A stretch of DNA of 64,000 nt from Tubiluchus corallicola (Eukaryota; Priapulida; Priapulimorpha; Priapulimorphida; Tubiluchidae): positions 62,001 to 126,000 of the forward strand of contig JAQGDQ010000275.1 in assembly GCA_030141605.1 (NCBI GenBank), read 5' to 3'. Under the pieces are notes generated by a model, which had not been told where the DNA came from, did no database searches, and worked only from the letters and a program-made list of their open reading frames with translations. Positions 52,901-63,573 of the stretch are shown in pieces (positions within the stretch are counted from its first letter, which is position 1; every line of letters begins with the position of its first letter). The translations under genes and the position numbers were made by a program.

Positions 52901-54492
52901 TGACGTAACGCTGGCAGGCGATGAATTTAATACTGACGTGCCCAAGCCGAGAGACGTTTGGCTCGACGTTCGCTGCATCTTCCACGACACAGTGCATTTT
53001 GACCGCTTTGATAATTTCAGTAGAGAGCAATACTGGTCAAGACGGGGGGGGGGGGTTTCTGTTGACCAAACCTGTTAGGTCGATTTCACAGTGAGGACGC
53101 AAGGAAAAATGACGCACGGAATTGTTGCCAGAAAATCAGAAAGTTTTCTGAAATTTTCGATTTTTCTCAAAATCCCATGCAGCAAGAAAGTTCATTTCAC
53201 AGTGAAATCGCGATTTTTCCCGCGCGTCTAGTTAGCTGCAGTTACTTTGCGAGTTTTATACTGTATAACCATGTCTAAATTAAGTTATATTTGCCGTATT
53301 TCTCATATACAGGGTACATTTGTATTGTTAGTCAATGTACTGTCAGACCAGTTTGTTTTTTAGTAAAGTTCTACTAACCACTTCAAAATTTGAAAATATT
53401 CATATATAAAATAAATAATGGCGTGCATTATTTTTTTTCACGAATATAGCCATCGCTGTTGCATTAAAAACACAAAATCATTAGTCTGTTAAAAGAGAGA
53501 TTAAATCTTAGAAACTTACGCTGAAATGTGTTAATTGTTGTTCGTTAAATAAGAAAGAAGTAATTGGTTAGTTAAATTTAAGACTGAATTCTTCGAGGAT
53601 TTCTAATGAAAACGGAATATGCAGTATTTCTAGCATGCGGCATTATTTCTCACGAGGAGGACGCATAGCTTCTAGCTGGCAGCAGAATTCTTCACGAGGA
53701 ACTGCGCGAGGGATTTTGCCTCGCGTTCTCACTGTGAAATGCACCGTAGAAAACAATGTGTTCCATTTTCATGAGGAATGCCGCAAGGAACGTTCTCACT
53801 GTGAAATGCACCGTAGAAAACAATGAGTTCCATTTTCGCGAGGAATGCCGCAAGAAATTTCTCCTCGAAGCATTTTCTGCGCGTCGGGGCCAACTTGCAA
53901 ATTTACGAAACGTGCAAAAGTTAAAGACCTAACTATGGCAGACTTGCCACTGGACGCTATTTCACGAAATTCAAGATTTATTCTATAAATGAATAAATAA
54001 ATCTGTTATTAAACGAAGCAGTCATTTAGTGGTTGAGCGTTACATACATGTTGAAAAAACACAACTTACTATTATTATTGACATTTATACATATATTAAA
54101 ATTGTATAAAAGAAAGAATTAGCAGGCGCATGCGCACTTACGCTGATCCTATAAGACATAAAAAGATGCACAAAAATAAAATTTCTAAAAACAATATACT
54201 AAAATTGAATATCTCTTATTAAAAAGCTCCTAATAAAATGCACCTAATATGAATTATATACTATATGCATCACGTTTTATACAATAATGCGATTTGGAGA
54301 GAGCCAACTACGCCAATGACAATGTTACATGTTTCGGATAAAGTTGCAATAGAACAGTAAATTAACATTAGCTAATCTTTTAGTGAAGACTGACAAACTG
54401 GTAGCGAGAACTACATGAAACTTACTTTGTGCGCTGACGTTTATGAAACAGCATGAGGCTATGATAGCCAGCACTCCTTTAATTCCTGCCAT
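37741..54492 (-). CDS. Galaxin-like secreted dicysteine-repeat protein
   Basis: Coding exons in transcript order: 54492-54426, 47145-46929, 46015-45848, 45107-44941, 43773-43578, 42118-41950, 40209-40003, 38614-38459, 37824-37741. All borders are GT-AG and phases agree (1, 2, 2, 1, 2, 0, 0, 0), giving 476 aa. Residues 1-21 are a signal peptide (MAGIKGVLAIIASCCFINVSA). The mature chain has 58 cysteines, mostly in 26 CC pairs in the galaxin pattern CCGxxxYDxxxxxCCxG. No membrane segment or other domain is seen, so it is probably extracellular matrix. Galaxins are coral skeletal matrix proteins, and one squid relative is antimicrobial; which role applies here is unknown. The 7.3-kb first intron is full of repeats. 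The ATG directly follows an acceptor (GCTTTCAG|ATG), so a 5' UTR exon lies upstream. Confidence 0.92.
38459..38614 (-). CDS. Galaxin-like coding exon 8
   Basis: Acceptor TGCTGCAG, donor TGGCAG|GTACTG. 52 residues with four CC pairs (VCCGG, IKCCGLQLFDPNNQFCCAG, RCCHD). Confidence 0.92.
40003..40209 (-). CDS. Galaxin-like coding exon 7
   Basis: Acceptor CATTGCAG, donor ACACAG|GTAAGA. 69 residues with two full repeats: CCGGTTYDPAAQFCC and CCGAQAYSLTNESCCNG. Confidence 0.94.
41950..42118 (-). CDS. Galaxin-like coding exon 6
   Basis: Acceptor TCATTGCAG, donor TGCGAC|GTAAGT. Encodes CCGTQLIDAYTQMCCGE and CCGTKSYDSSINICCGCD, with a lone extra Cys at the end. The acceptor is fixed by phase; a second AG two bases on would break the frame. 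Confidence 0.92.
42460..42860 (+). repeat. Dispersed repeat family B, copy in galaxin-like intron
   Basis: Colinear with 6405-6790: CTTACCTG...GACTTAAGTAACTAG, CACTGACT, TTGACAAGATACAGTAATTT, AAAATGGCTGCGCCTAACGG and GACGCAAGC. Confidence 0.8.
42930..43070. mobile_element. Possible pogo/Tc1-like terminal fragment
   Basis: CAGTCAAACCTCGTTACAACG resembles a common pogo/Tigger terminus; only one end is clear. Confidence 0.35.
43578..43773 (-). CDS. Galaxin-like coding exon 5
   Basis: Acceptor GGTTTGTTAG; encodes FQCCGEQLMTSPKEMCCEIV through YECCNGTAYNPLLFICCKG. The donor GCTAG|GTTTGC is weak but is the only one whose phase fits exon 6. Confidence 0.88.
44219..44300 (+). repeat. tRNA-like SINE head
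   Basis: A-box-like TGAGTGGTTTAGAC and B-box-like GAGTTCGAATC in tRNA spacing. No cloverleaf closes, so it is a SINE or pseudo-tRNA. Confidence 0.5.
44435..44857 (+). repeat. MITE family A, partial diverged copy
   Basis: Matches the middle and right of 32194-32742: CGCATTCTTCCA, GAAGACCACGATGCGCTTACG, TTTATGCTTTA, AAATTTCTTTGTTAT and AACCCAACAT. The outer ends are missing or degraded. Confidence 0.75.
44941..45107 (-). CDS. Galaxin-like coding exon 4
   Basis: Acceptor CGTTTTTCTAG, donor AAAAC|GTAAGC. Encodes GCCGDKTLFDPAVEVCCGE, then a Cys-free, basic and aromatic linker (HAFFPWEIGGFSFRHR) unlike the rest of the protein. Confidence 0.85.
45233..45500. repeat. Dispersed repeat family C, copy 1
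   Basis: Matches 58991-59240: AGACGGAGCCACCCTC, TTGAATATTT, ACATAG(T/C)TTGAAGTAAA, AATTCTTTA, and AAAATA then TTTAAGAAATA. Confidence 0.8.
45848..46015 (-). CDS. Galaxin-like coding exon 3 (repeat with two single cysteines)
   Basis: Acceptor TTTGTTTAG at 46016 is chosen over a later CAG because only it fits phase 2. Donor CACACT|GTAAGT. In this repeat the CC pairs at QYCDNG and RTCGTQ have each lost one Cys. Confidence 0.85.
46255..46560. repeat. (AC)n/(GC)n and (CT)n microsatellites
   Basis: ACACAC/GCGCAC tract at 46255-46320, then long CT and CTTT runs to 46560, interrupted at about 46396-46465. Arg-Glu-rich frames here are artefacts. Confidence 0.97.
46929..47145 (-). CDS. Galaxin-like coding exon 2
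   Basis: Acceptor GTTGTTACAG, donor TTGACAG|GTACAA. 72 residues with five CC pairs (ELCCAG, SHCCGG, EMCCNG, FYCCGN, QICCDN), joined in phase 1 to the signal-peptide exon across 7.3 kb. Confidence 0.9.
49640..50215. repeat. Compound triplet array (ATC/GTC and CAA/CAG)
   Basis: GATGAT/ATCATC and GTCGTC runs at 49640-49900, CAA/CAG runs at 49885-50060, then ATC/GTC remnants. Long poly-Asp, poly-Asn and poly-Leu frames on both strands are artefacts. Confidence 0.95.
52374..52498. mobile_element. Second foldback with telomere-like core
   Basis: AGTTTACAATTTCCCACACA at 52374-52393 has a 19-of-20 inverted partner at 52480-52499. The 86-bp interior is TTAGGG-like (GTTAGGATT, GGTTAGAGTTAGGATTAGGG). 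The ends are unrelated to the 14-kb foldback. Confidence 0.85.
53088..53890. repeat. Foldback-type repeat with TTTCACAGTGA motifs
   Basis: TTTCACAGTGA occurs at 53091-53108 and 53193-53206, with TCACTGTGAAATGCACCGTAG in inverse at 53730s and 53795s. Two direct copies of a ~67-bp unit (CTCACTGTGAAATGCACCG, AACAATG, GTTCCATTTTC, GAGGAATGCCGCAAG) lie at 53727-53860. Confidence 0.7.
54426..54492 (-). CDS. Galaxin-like coding exon 1 (signal peptide)
   Basis: ATG immediately follows GCTTTGCTTTCAG. Encodes MAGIKGVLAIIASCCFINVS and AQ; donor CACAAA|GTAAGT in phase 1. Confidence 0.85.
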
Positions 54493-57400
54493 CTGAAAGC
54501 AAAGCAATACGTAGAGTAGTAACTATTCTTTTAGTTTCTCATAATAATGATTAATACGCAACGTGCATATTTGTCACAAAATTTCAAAATAATTTCAAAA
54601 TGTTTGCTCGCATGATAGTCTATGAAAACACAGTTTTGATAACCCAACACGTCAATTTCAGCACAACTTAATTGAACATCAAACAGGCTCTTACTTTATG
54701 TTGGTTACACAAATAAATTAAATTGGCATTAATTAACAATTCGGCACTTTAATTGGACCTAATTAGACTTGATATAACACTGTCTTTGTTAAGAGCTGTA
54801 ACAAATAATCAACAATAATACTTCAATACATCTAAGCAATTCACAGAACTTATAAAAACATTTTATTTTTAGTACTAACCGGTTTCCGCAGAAGCAAATC
54901 TTCCTCGAGGTTGGAAAATTTAGAATTCCAGACAATAAATCAACAGCAGAAATCAGTCAGTGAAAATCTTAATGAGAGTCTTATGAAATTTCTTATCATG
55001 GAAAAATAAATTATTGTATTAACAAAAAAATCAGTCTAAAACAATTTTTATACTGATCACCTGTGTAAGAGTCTAGATACGCCCCTCCAGAATATACCCT
55101 GGTATAGTTTAGCCTAGGCCAGATTAAACACCTATTAAAATCATCATTAAAACTGTTCTAGGGGAATATATTTTAGACTGGCTTATAAGCGTAGGTATAA
55201 ACTGGCCTAACCCAAACTATAACCCGGGCGTAAAACAGCCTAGTCTGGAACAACCCCGGGTACATTCTGAGCATGGGGTATACTTCAGGATGATGCACCG
55301 GGATTGTTAAAAAACGAATGAGAAGCAAGTTGAGCATACCTGCGAAGATTAAGTTATTACAAGGAGCGATTTTTAGCACGGAAAATAATTTCTTTTATCA
55401 ACAACTAATGATATTTTGAAAATAAAAATATGCAAAAATACTTAATCAGTAAAACATTGCTGCACGATTGTTTTCTATGTAAAACTCGTGTGTTTCATTT
55501 ATTGCCATAAAAGGAGAAAACTAATCAACGAATAACTGTGTCTTTAATTTACTTATGCACAGTCCTTTATTTTAAACATTCGGCGACGACGAACAATTTG
55601 TTAGGATTATGTTTTTAACAAAGTATCATTTTGTATCATTGTAATATTTAAATCTTATAAATGTATAGATTCTGTATTATTTTGTCTGAATGAGCAATTA
55701 ACATAAGCTCCAAAGAGCTTTTTGGTCGACTGTAAATAACAATCTACTACTACATAACAGAGACTCTTTATAACCCAAGTCTTTGGTATGACCCGGCCGC
55801 TGTGTCGAACTCACGACCTCCCAGGGAAAACGGGCGCGTTACCGCTAGACTAAACTGTCTGGTATAAATTTTTATTTATAAATAATAATATATAAGTAAT
55901 AATTTTGTATATTGTTAACAGTAAACAACAGTAAACAAGCCTCACCTGGAAAAAGCCAGAAAACTTTTTTTAGTCGATAAAATTATTTCACTTTTCAAAA
56001 CACGTGAAGTTTAGGCACAGCAGTGCAGTTTGAAACTGTCATTTTCATCCTGTTCGCAGCTAGCTCGTTTGTTGTTTTAGTAGTTACAGTTAATTACTGC
56101 AATCACACAAATTACTGTCATTTTCACGGGGTGTGAGCTCTCACGCATTGCAAAACGTGTTCCTGTCGGTCCCAAATTTGTTTATTTTCACCTTGAAACA
56201 GTCAGTGGGCCTCTACAGGATGTCGATCCAGAAACTTCCAATTAATCAACAAAACGTTTCAGCTCCCATCTTCCTCTGACGTCATTTGGGACAATGACAG
56301 TTAGTGAGTTACACAAACAAAAGGATTATAAAAATGTATTATAATTTTTTGTTTATAAATTATTATTTATAAATAAAATTTTATACCAAACTGTTTAGTC
56401 TAGTGGTAAAGGGTCCGCTTTCCGTCAGGGAGGTCGTGAGTTAGGTTTTGAGTTTAGAGAAAGTGGAAAACTATGCTGGTATTATAATAATTGTTTATAA
56501 TAACTTTATTTACTATCATTACAACCAAAGGGATGAATTACAGTATAGCATAAAATTACAAAATATAAAAATTTAAAAAAGAATAACCAAGTTAGAACAT
56601 ACATAAACATAGACACATAAACGAAATAAATTAAAATTAAATGACTCAAAACTTAAGTTTGGAAATTAAATAAGCCACATGAGAGAAGACTGTTCCTGAA
56701 TCTCTCTGTTCTGCATCTAGGTAAGGGGTATTTCAGATGGTGGAGAGTTATTCCATATACTCTGTATTACCAAAAGCAGTTAAGCGAATGCTGTTCGAGA
56801 ATTTAAGAAAATGCAAGATGCTTTCAAACAGTGCTTTAGTAAATCTAGTTTTTAGCTAATTTTTATAAAATAATATCACTAATGAATAAAAAAAATGTTT
56901 GAGCAATTAATTCTACGTTAGTGGCAGCATTTATAGGTCTTAGGCAGAACGCCCTGACATTTTTTCGTTCCTCGTTCTTTCAGTCTACCGCTCGCAATTT
57001 CTGGCATTTTAAAAAGACCTTGATGCGGAGAAAAACGGGACCTTTTCTGTGAGCAAAATGTTCGCACGGTAAACAAAAACTAGTCCAATAATAACAGTTA
57101 ATTTTCTGCAAATATGAACTATCCTTTTACTGAAAAATGTTTGCAGTATTATTTGTGTGTCAACTGAAAATTGGCCTACGAATAAACGGACGCACGATTG
57201 TAGAGGACTTGCGAAAGAAAGTACGTAACTACCACAGAATGTAAAATTCAACTAAGAAAAACAGTTATTGGATCCGTTATCTGCTGTATTCCATGTACTT
57301 TTCGTGTTTTAAACTGAATTTCGAATAGAAAGAATTGCTTCTGATACCATTTTGTCATTTTATGCATGACAAACCTTGAATAGAATCTAAGTCGGTGACT

Positions 57401-58049
57401 TATTACTTCGCACAAGTCTATTTCAGAATGCCTGTCACAAATTGCTGTTAGTATAATAAATACTATAGTAATTATAAAATTTCATAAGTGTGCTATACTT
57501 CTCAGAGCAGGAGAAATAACAATTACAATGATTTCTCCATTTATTTTACTAACATACTAACCATAAGCTTTAAATATTTACAAAATTTTATTCATAACTG
57601 TCATAATTAAACATCCTCATAATTATTGCCTTCCCGGTGACTCCTATAAGCCGCGGCTTCTTTGGTCTCCCTAAAACACACATAATCTAATGTTGTTGTT
57701 TATGTTAATAAGTCGACAAACGCACAGATTATTGGCAATATCTATTTTATGTACCGTCATCTGAAGTCTATTTTAAACCTTGTTGTTGTGTTAACTCAAA
57801 CAAAGTGAAATTGAAATTGAAAAGCTGCTATAGTGCTGTATACGTATTATGCCAGATCTGCTACATATGTGAAAAGCGTGAGTTGCAGGTTCTCTCACAT
57901 TTTATTACGTTTTTAATGGAGGCCAATTTGTTCTTTTTTGGTAAATGCTTTAATTTATTTAGTTTCAAGACATGATTCACTAAACTTGTTATGTTCCAGT
58001 CATGACAGGAAAAACACGAAGAAATTGTTATTTCTAAGGCTGATAATAT
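54493..58049. other. Region upstream of the galaxin-like gene, no gene found
   Basis: A minus-strand donor-like CCG|GTTAGT near 54881 may end the 5' UTR exon of the galaxin-like gene. 55060-55270 holds repeated TAGTTTAGCCTAGGCC/CCCGGG motifs. SINE-like sequences are listed separately. 56510-56700 resembles the AT-rich 3' end of a retroposon. Otherwise nothing seen. Confidence 0.45.
55790..56460. mobile_element. Inverted pair of tRNA-like SINE heads
   Basis: The minus strand at 55857-55790 reads TTTAGTCTAGCGGTAACGCG, then GGAGGTCGTGAGTTCGACAC. The plus strand at 56391-56455 reads TTTAGTCTAGTGGTAAAGG, then GGAGGTCGTGAGTTAGG. Adjoining AT-rich arms (55842-55900 and 56330-56396) are also inverted, so the 670 bp form a foldback around about 430 bp. 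Confidence 0.75.
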
Positions 58050-58965
58050 TGTATAAACTTTGTATGTCTTATAAACTTTGTATATTGTATATACCTTTTA
58101 TGTTGTATAAACTTTGTATGTTGTATATGCTTTGTATATTGTACAAACTTTGTATGTTGTATAGACTTTGTATGTTGTATAAGCTTTGTATATTGTACAA
58201 ACTTTGTATTTTGTGCAAACTTTGTATGTTGAATAGACTTTGTATGCTGTATAAGCTTTGTATATTGTACAAACTTTGTATGTTGCAGAGACTTTGTATG
58301 TTGTATAAGCTTTGTACATTGTACAAACTTTGTATGTTGCATAAGCTTTGTATATTGTACAAACTTTGTATGTTGTATAAGCTTTGTATATTGTATAAGC
58401 TTTGCATATTGTACAAACTTTGTATATTGTATAAAATTTGCATATTGTGTAAACTTTGGACATTGTATAAACTTTGTATGTTTTATAAACTTTGTATGTT
58501 GCATAAGCTTTGTATATTGTACAAACTTTGTATGTTGTATAAGCTTTGTATGTTGCATAAGCTTTGTATATTGTACAAACTTTGTATGTTGTATATGCTT
58601 TGTATATTGTACAAACTTTGTATGTTGTATAGACTTTGTATGTTGTATAAGCTTTGTATATTGTACAAACTTTGTATATTGTGCAAACTTTGTATGTTGT
58701 ATAGACTTTGTATGTTGTATAAGCTTTGTATATTGTACAAACTTTGTATGCTTCAGAGACTTTGTATGTTGTATAAGCTTTGTACATTGTACAAACTTTG
58801 TATGTTGCATAAGCTTTGCATATTGTACAAACTTTGTATGTTGTATAAGCTTTGTGTATTGCGTAAACTTTGTATATTTTATAAACTTTGTATGTTGTAT
58901 AAACTTTGTATATTTTATAAACTTTGTATATTGTATAAACTGTGTATAGTGTGTAAACTTCTACG
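58050..58965. repeat. 18-bp minisatellite with 468-bp higher-order period
   Basis: About 50 copies of TTGTA(T/C)AA(A/G)CTTTGTATG. Because 18 is a multiple of three and the unit lacks stops in several frames, both strands show long Leu-Cys-Met-Leu-Tyr-Lys or Tyr-Asn-Ile-Gln frames. There is no other coding evidence. A variant pattern starting TTGTATATGC at 58121 recurs at 58589, 26 units later. Confidence 0.95.
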
Positions 58966-58990
58966 TGTTAAAAAATATGTAGCCCACTTA

Positions 58991-59240
58991 GACGGAGCCA
59001 CCCTCAAATTCGCCTGCCCCGCCTTTGAATATTTCTTATTCGACATGTATTTTAGCGACATTTACATAGCTTGAAGTAAATTTACTGGAAATTCTTTAAA
59101 TCAACTAGAATAGCTGTTTTTGTTTGTCAATAAAAATACTTTTTAAGAAATATCAGTATATTATTATTTTTTGCAAACTAAATTAGCACATAATGCAACG
59201 CAAGCCTGGTGGAATTTTTTTTTACTAAATGTTATCAAAG
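58991..59240. repeat. Dispersed repeat family C, copy 2
   Basis: Colinear with 45233-45500; begins AGACGGAGCCACCCTC just after the 18-bp minisatellite. Confidence 0.8.
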
Positions 59241-59574
59241 CTTGAGGCCCCTCATTTTTATGCAATAGATGAAACTCAATTTAGAAAACTTGACATGGCA
59301 AACATGCTTGTGCAGATTTTATTCTTAAGTGATGTAAATTTTTGTTATATAAATTTTATACACTATGTAAATTAGTCTAGTTTGAAGTTTATTTATTTAA
59401 AGTAGATTTACAATACAGACTATGCCTGATACAGGTATCTCGGCGGTGCTAGTGCTAAATGTAAAGTGTTGATAAAAGAATAATGGGCATCACAACTAAT
59501 GCTACATTTAATGAAATCTTAAAAACAAAATGGCCATATATCATTTCAGATTTAGCAGATGTATAACAGAACCA

Positions 59575-59890
59575 AGAAGGATCGTTGGAGCACTAAAATT
59601 AGAATCACAAGACTAAGATGGGTAAGGTATTTAATGGGATTGCCTTAAACAATACCAGTAAGATTAGCATTAAACGAGATACCGCTAAATGGCTTCCAGG
59701 CAAAACCAAAAAACAGCTTGGATATTAAAAATTAATGAAGATTTACAACAGCTGAGACCAAATTTAACAATAGCACCACATGAGTTGAACATTTTAGCTG
59801 CAGACAGAAAACAGTGGAGTGCTCTAACAAATGACAGAGGCTCTATGTCTACATAGGCTCTAGAGATGTTTAGAGCAACAGAAGAAAAAT
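59575..59890 (+). pseudogene. Decayed LINE C-terminal fragment
   Basis: One frame gives RWSTKIRITRLRWVRYLMGLP, then a stop, then IPVRLALNEIPLNG; after a frameshift, NEDLQQLRPNLTIAPHELNI and LAADRKQWSAL. The RLRWxxxLxR...P and AADRxxWxxL patterns are typical of the region after the reverse transcriptase in CR1/L2/RTE-type LINE proteins. At least two stops and one frameshift. Confidence 0.6.
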
Positions 59891-59899
59891 AAAACAATT

Positions 59900-61100
59900 G
59901 GCAGAACATTTGATAAATTATGTAAACGTACATTTTTTACAAAATGTAAAATTATCGCCTGTGCTTACACGGATAAACGTACACAATGCATTGAAATACC
60001 AATTCTACGTTTTGTCTTCTATTGGCGAGATTGTCCATCAGTTACACAAACCGTCTGTTCTAGTCGTACAGCAATTTTGTTCTTACAATAAAGCAAAGTT
60101 TAAACTTATACGTTTTCTCGTCGCTTTCTAGCCTTCTTACACATTGTTTCTGCCATGAATAAATTTTCTTGATGATTTCGATTTGAGCACGTCACGAATA
60201 TAATTAAGTTCATTCATCATTTTGATACATGGTTAGACCTTATCAAACTTATTATCCTATCAGAGCCGACATCATGCTGCATTCAATGAGACGCCGCTGG
60301 CTATTACAGAAGTGCTGCATCCGCTCTGCTTCGCTCGCAAGTAATTCATTGTTATGTAATCGGTTTATGATAAACCTCTGTAACTGAAACAGTCCAGTGT
60401 TTTCCTTGCATTGCCTAGCCAGAGAATCAGCCCGCCATTTTAGTGAGGAGATCTACAAGTTTCCCGGAAAATTTACAATTTAAATTACTATCAATTCCTC
60501 GGTACGCGTACTATAACATTTAAGCATACAAACTTGTTTTATTATTTAATTTTTGTAATATTTGAATGAAGAGATGGTTATGAAATAATCTAGTATGGTC
60601 GTCGAAAAAGTATGGCAAGTTAACATAACAATGATAAAAACTTTTTTGTTAAATCCATGTAACAGTTTATAGCGATAATCATAAAAGACACTTTTCGAAG
60701 TGAAAAGCTAATTTTGTCTAAAATGCTGTTTAAATTACCAGATGTGCATTTTAGCTCTTATTAGTTCTACCGTTGTATAAGTCAAAAACATTCCACTCTT
60801 CTTCTGGAATTATTAAAGCACATCAAGTATCTGCCCGGCGTCTCTATTTTCTTCTTCCTTTGCGCATCAATGATCAATATGGGCTTCATCTCTCACTAAA
60901 TCCAGGAATCCTCCTGTGAACCAAACAGCTGTCAGGCGCTTGTAATCACTGCCATCCCTTTGTTGAAGGTCTGTGCATTGGTAAACACTTGTCCACAGCA
61001 GTATAATATTGACTACCGTAGCTACTTAAACACCCAGCAGCGCTTTTAGAAGCAGCGAAACTTACTCGTATCTGGTGATGAAATTTGAAAGCACACGAAA
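59900..61100. other. No gene seen
   Basis: AT-rich sequence without recognisable coding or repeat structure on either strand. Confidence 0.5.
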
Positions 61101-61109
61101 AGTCCTAGG

Positions 61110-61830
61110 TGGTGGTGGAACTTAGGAATTAAGTAAAACACTTCTAGTGGTAGTGGTGGAACTAAAGAAAGAAGTAGAACTCTCCTAGTGGTAGTGGTGG
61201 AATTTAGGAAGGAAGTAGAATTCTTCTAGTGGAGGTGGTGGGACTTAGGAAAGAAGTAGAACTCTTCTAGTAGAAGTGGTGGAACTTAAGAAAGAAGTAG
61301 AACTCTTCTAGTGGTAGTGGTGGAATTTAGGAAGGAAGTAGAATTCTTCTAGTGGAGGTGGTGGGACTTAGGAAAGAAGTAGAACTCTTCTAGTGGAAGT
61401 GGTGGAACTTAGGAAAGAAATAGAACTCTTTTAGTGGAGGTGGTGGAACTTAGGAAAGAAGTAGAACTCTTCTAGTGGTAGTGGTGGAATTTAGAAAGGA
61501 ACCAGAATTCTTCTAGTGGAGGTGGTGGAACTTAGGAAAGCAGTAGAACTCTTCTAGTGGAAGTGGTGGAACTTAGGAAAGAAGTAGAACTCTTCTAGTG
61601 GAAGTGGTGGAACTTAGGAAAGAAGTAGAACTCTTCTAGTGGAAGTGGTGGAACTTAGAAAGGAAGTAGAACTCTTTTAGTGCAGGTGGTGGAACTTAGG
61701 AAGGAAGTAAAGCTCTTCTAGAGGTAGTGGTGGAAAAAGTTAGGCAAGAAGTAAAGCTCTTTTAGTAATAGTGGTGGAACATAAGAAGGAAGTAAAGCTC
61801 TTCTAGTGGTAGTGGAACTTAGGAAAGAAA
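61110..61830. repeat. 41-bp minisatellite
   Basis: About 17 copies of AACTCTTCTAGTGG(A/T) AGTGGTGGAACTTAGGAAAGAAGTAG, with point variants. Degrades into GGTGGT-rich sequence to about 62350. Confidence 0.95.
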
Positions 61831-62359
61831 TTAGGGTCCCTGGTGGTGGTTTTGGAAGTTAGGAAGTCTCTGCAAAGTCTGTTGTGGTGAAACGTAGGAG
61901 GCAAATGAAAATCCTCCAGTGGTGGTTGTAGTGGTGGAATGTGCGAACTGAGCAAGTGGAAGTCCTCTGGTGATGGTGATAGTAGTGAAACGTAGATAAC
62001 AAATGAACGTCCAATTCTGATGATGGTAGTAGTTCAACATACTAAGCAAATGAAAGTTCTTTAGTGGTGGTGGTGGAACATAAGAAAGCAACTGAGGTCT
62101 TCTGGTTTGGTGGTAGTAGTGATGGAAATTATGAAGCAAGTGGAAGTCCTCTGGCGGTGATGGCAGTGGACCGTACTAATCAAGTGAAATCCCCGTGGTG
62201 GTGATTGTAGGACTTGGGAAGCAAGTGAAAAGTCAACTGAGAAAACAAAAGCTTTTTGCTGCGGGAGCTGGTACGTAACTAAAAGATCACCTAGATGTAG
62301 AACATGGGAGAAAACTGTAAGAACTTTGATGGTAGGACAGATGGTAGTGCAACGCATAC

Positions 62360-63235
62360 CTTAAGCTCACAGTAATTTTATGGTTTTCATCGCTTTTTGA
62401 AGTCCTTAGCTTGGACTGATCCGAAACACCAAAACATTTAAAAAAATCTCTGCATCACAGTGTAACGTTCTCAGACGTTTTTATGGAAAATTCTAACAAA
62501 TTAAATAAACAAGATGAAATGTACACTCTGTATTTATACATTTAATTAAGTTAAATAAAATGTTATATCACGACTTAGATGGTTAATTAGTGTCTTCTAA
62601 ACGAGACCCAGTTGTTCAGACATCGATTCGTGTGATTATTAAGAATATGGCACTTCTTTTCAATTGCAAGGATCCATTCGAATGGCTGCATTTCCTCTCT
62701 CGTAATTCCCGATCTGATTAAATTAGCCACCAGGACACAAAGCTGCTACCAAACAGCTCGGCTTTTTATCCCAATCGGAAGGGCGGTTCCAAGCGAGGGG
62801 TGTTACGCTTTGGCGTGCTAGTATACCCATAGAAACTTGAACACTCACAAGTAAACGGGCTCCAGAAAAAAATAGGCACACCTAACGTTAATCCACGGGA
62901 AAACGGTGCCCCACCTTCACCTGTTGCGAAAAATAGGGGTGCAAAGATTCTGTCTCTTCACGCTAGGGCGGCGGTGATTCTACATTTCATATCAATCGCT
63001 TCAAACAGTTTGAGCCGATAATTAAACGTTCTAGATGGCTCGCTGGCGCAGTGAAAAGCATAATGAAGTTTTATGCCTGGCATAATTAGAAGCTGCGCGT
63101 GTGAAGCCTAACAGATTTTTCTAGGATCGGGATTGGGGACGTGGCAACATGGCAACACTAGTTGGACAATATCCCGCTAACAAGGCGATAAAATTCCTCT
63201 AGTATACAGCGATTTGTTCATTAAGGCTGGTGTCA
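62360..63235. other. No gene seen
   Basis: Mixed single-copy-looking sequence with no supported exon. Confidence 0.5.
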
Positions 63236-63239
63236 CTTA

Positions 63240-63573
63240 CATGTATGTATGTATGTATGTATGTATGTATGTATGTATGTATGTATGTATGTATGTATGT
63301 ATGTATGTATGTATGTATGTATGTATGTATGTATGTATGTATGCATGCATGCATGCATGTATGTATGTATGTATGTATGTATGTATGTATGTATGCATGT
63401 ATGTATGTATGAATGAATGAATGAATGAATGAATGAATGAATGAATGAATGAATGATTGAATGATTGAATGAATGAACGAATGAACGAATGATTGAATGA
63501 ATGAATGAATGAATGAATGAATGAATGAATGAATGAATGAATGAGTGAGTGAATGAACGAACGAACGAATGAA
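63240..63573. repeat. Compound tetranucleotide array (ATGT)n then (GAAT)n
   Basis: ATGT repeats at 63240-63410 with an ATGC patch near 63341-63358, then GAAT repeats to about 63573 with GATT, GAAC and GAGT variants. Met-Tyr-Val-Cys and His-Thr-Tyr-Ile frames are artefacts. Confidence 0.97.

Larger units (their letters stand above)
47146..54425 (-). other. First intron of the galaxin-like gene
   Basis: 7.3 kb with no further galaxin-like exon found on the minus strand. It contains triplet arrays at 49.6-50.2 kb, a telomere-cored foldback at 52.4 kb and a foldback repeat region at 53.1-53.9 kb. A 121-codon plus-strand frame at 51.0 kb has no recognisable homology. Confidence 0.7.

Noticed and set aside
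57938-59074. 378-codon plus-strand frame and long minus-strand frames
   Set aside because: Explained by an 18-bp satellite unit lacking stops; flanks show no gene structure.
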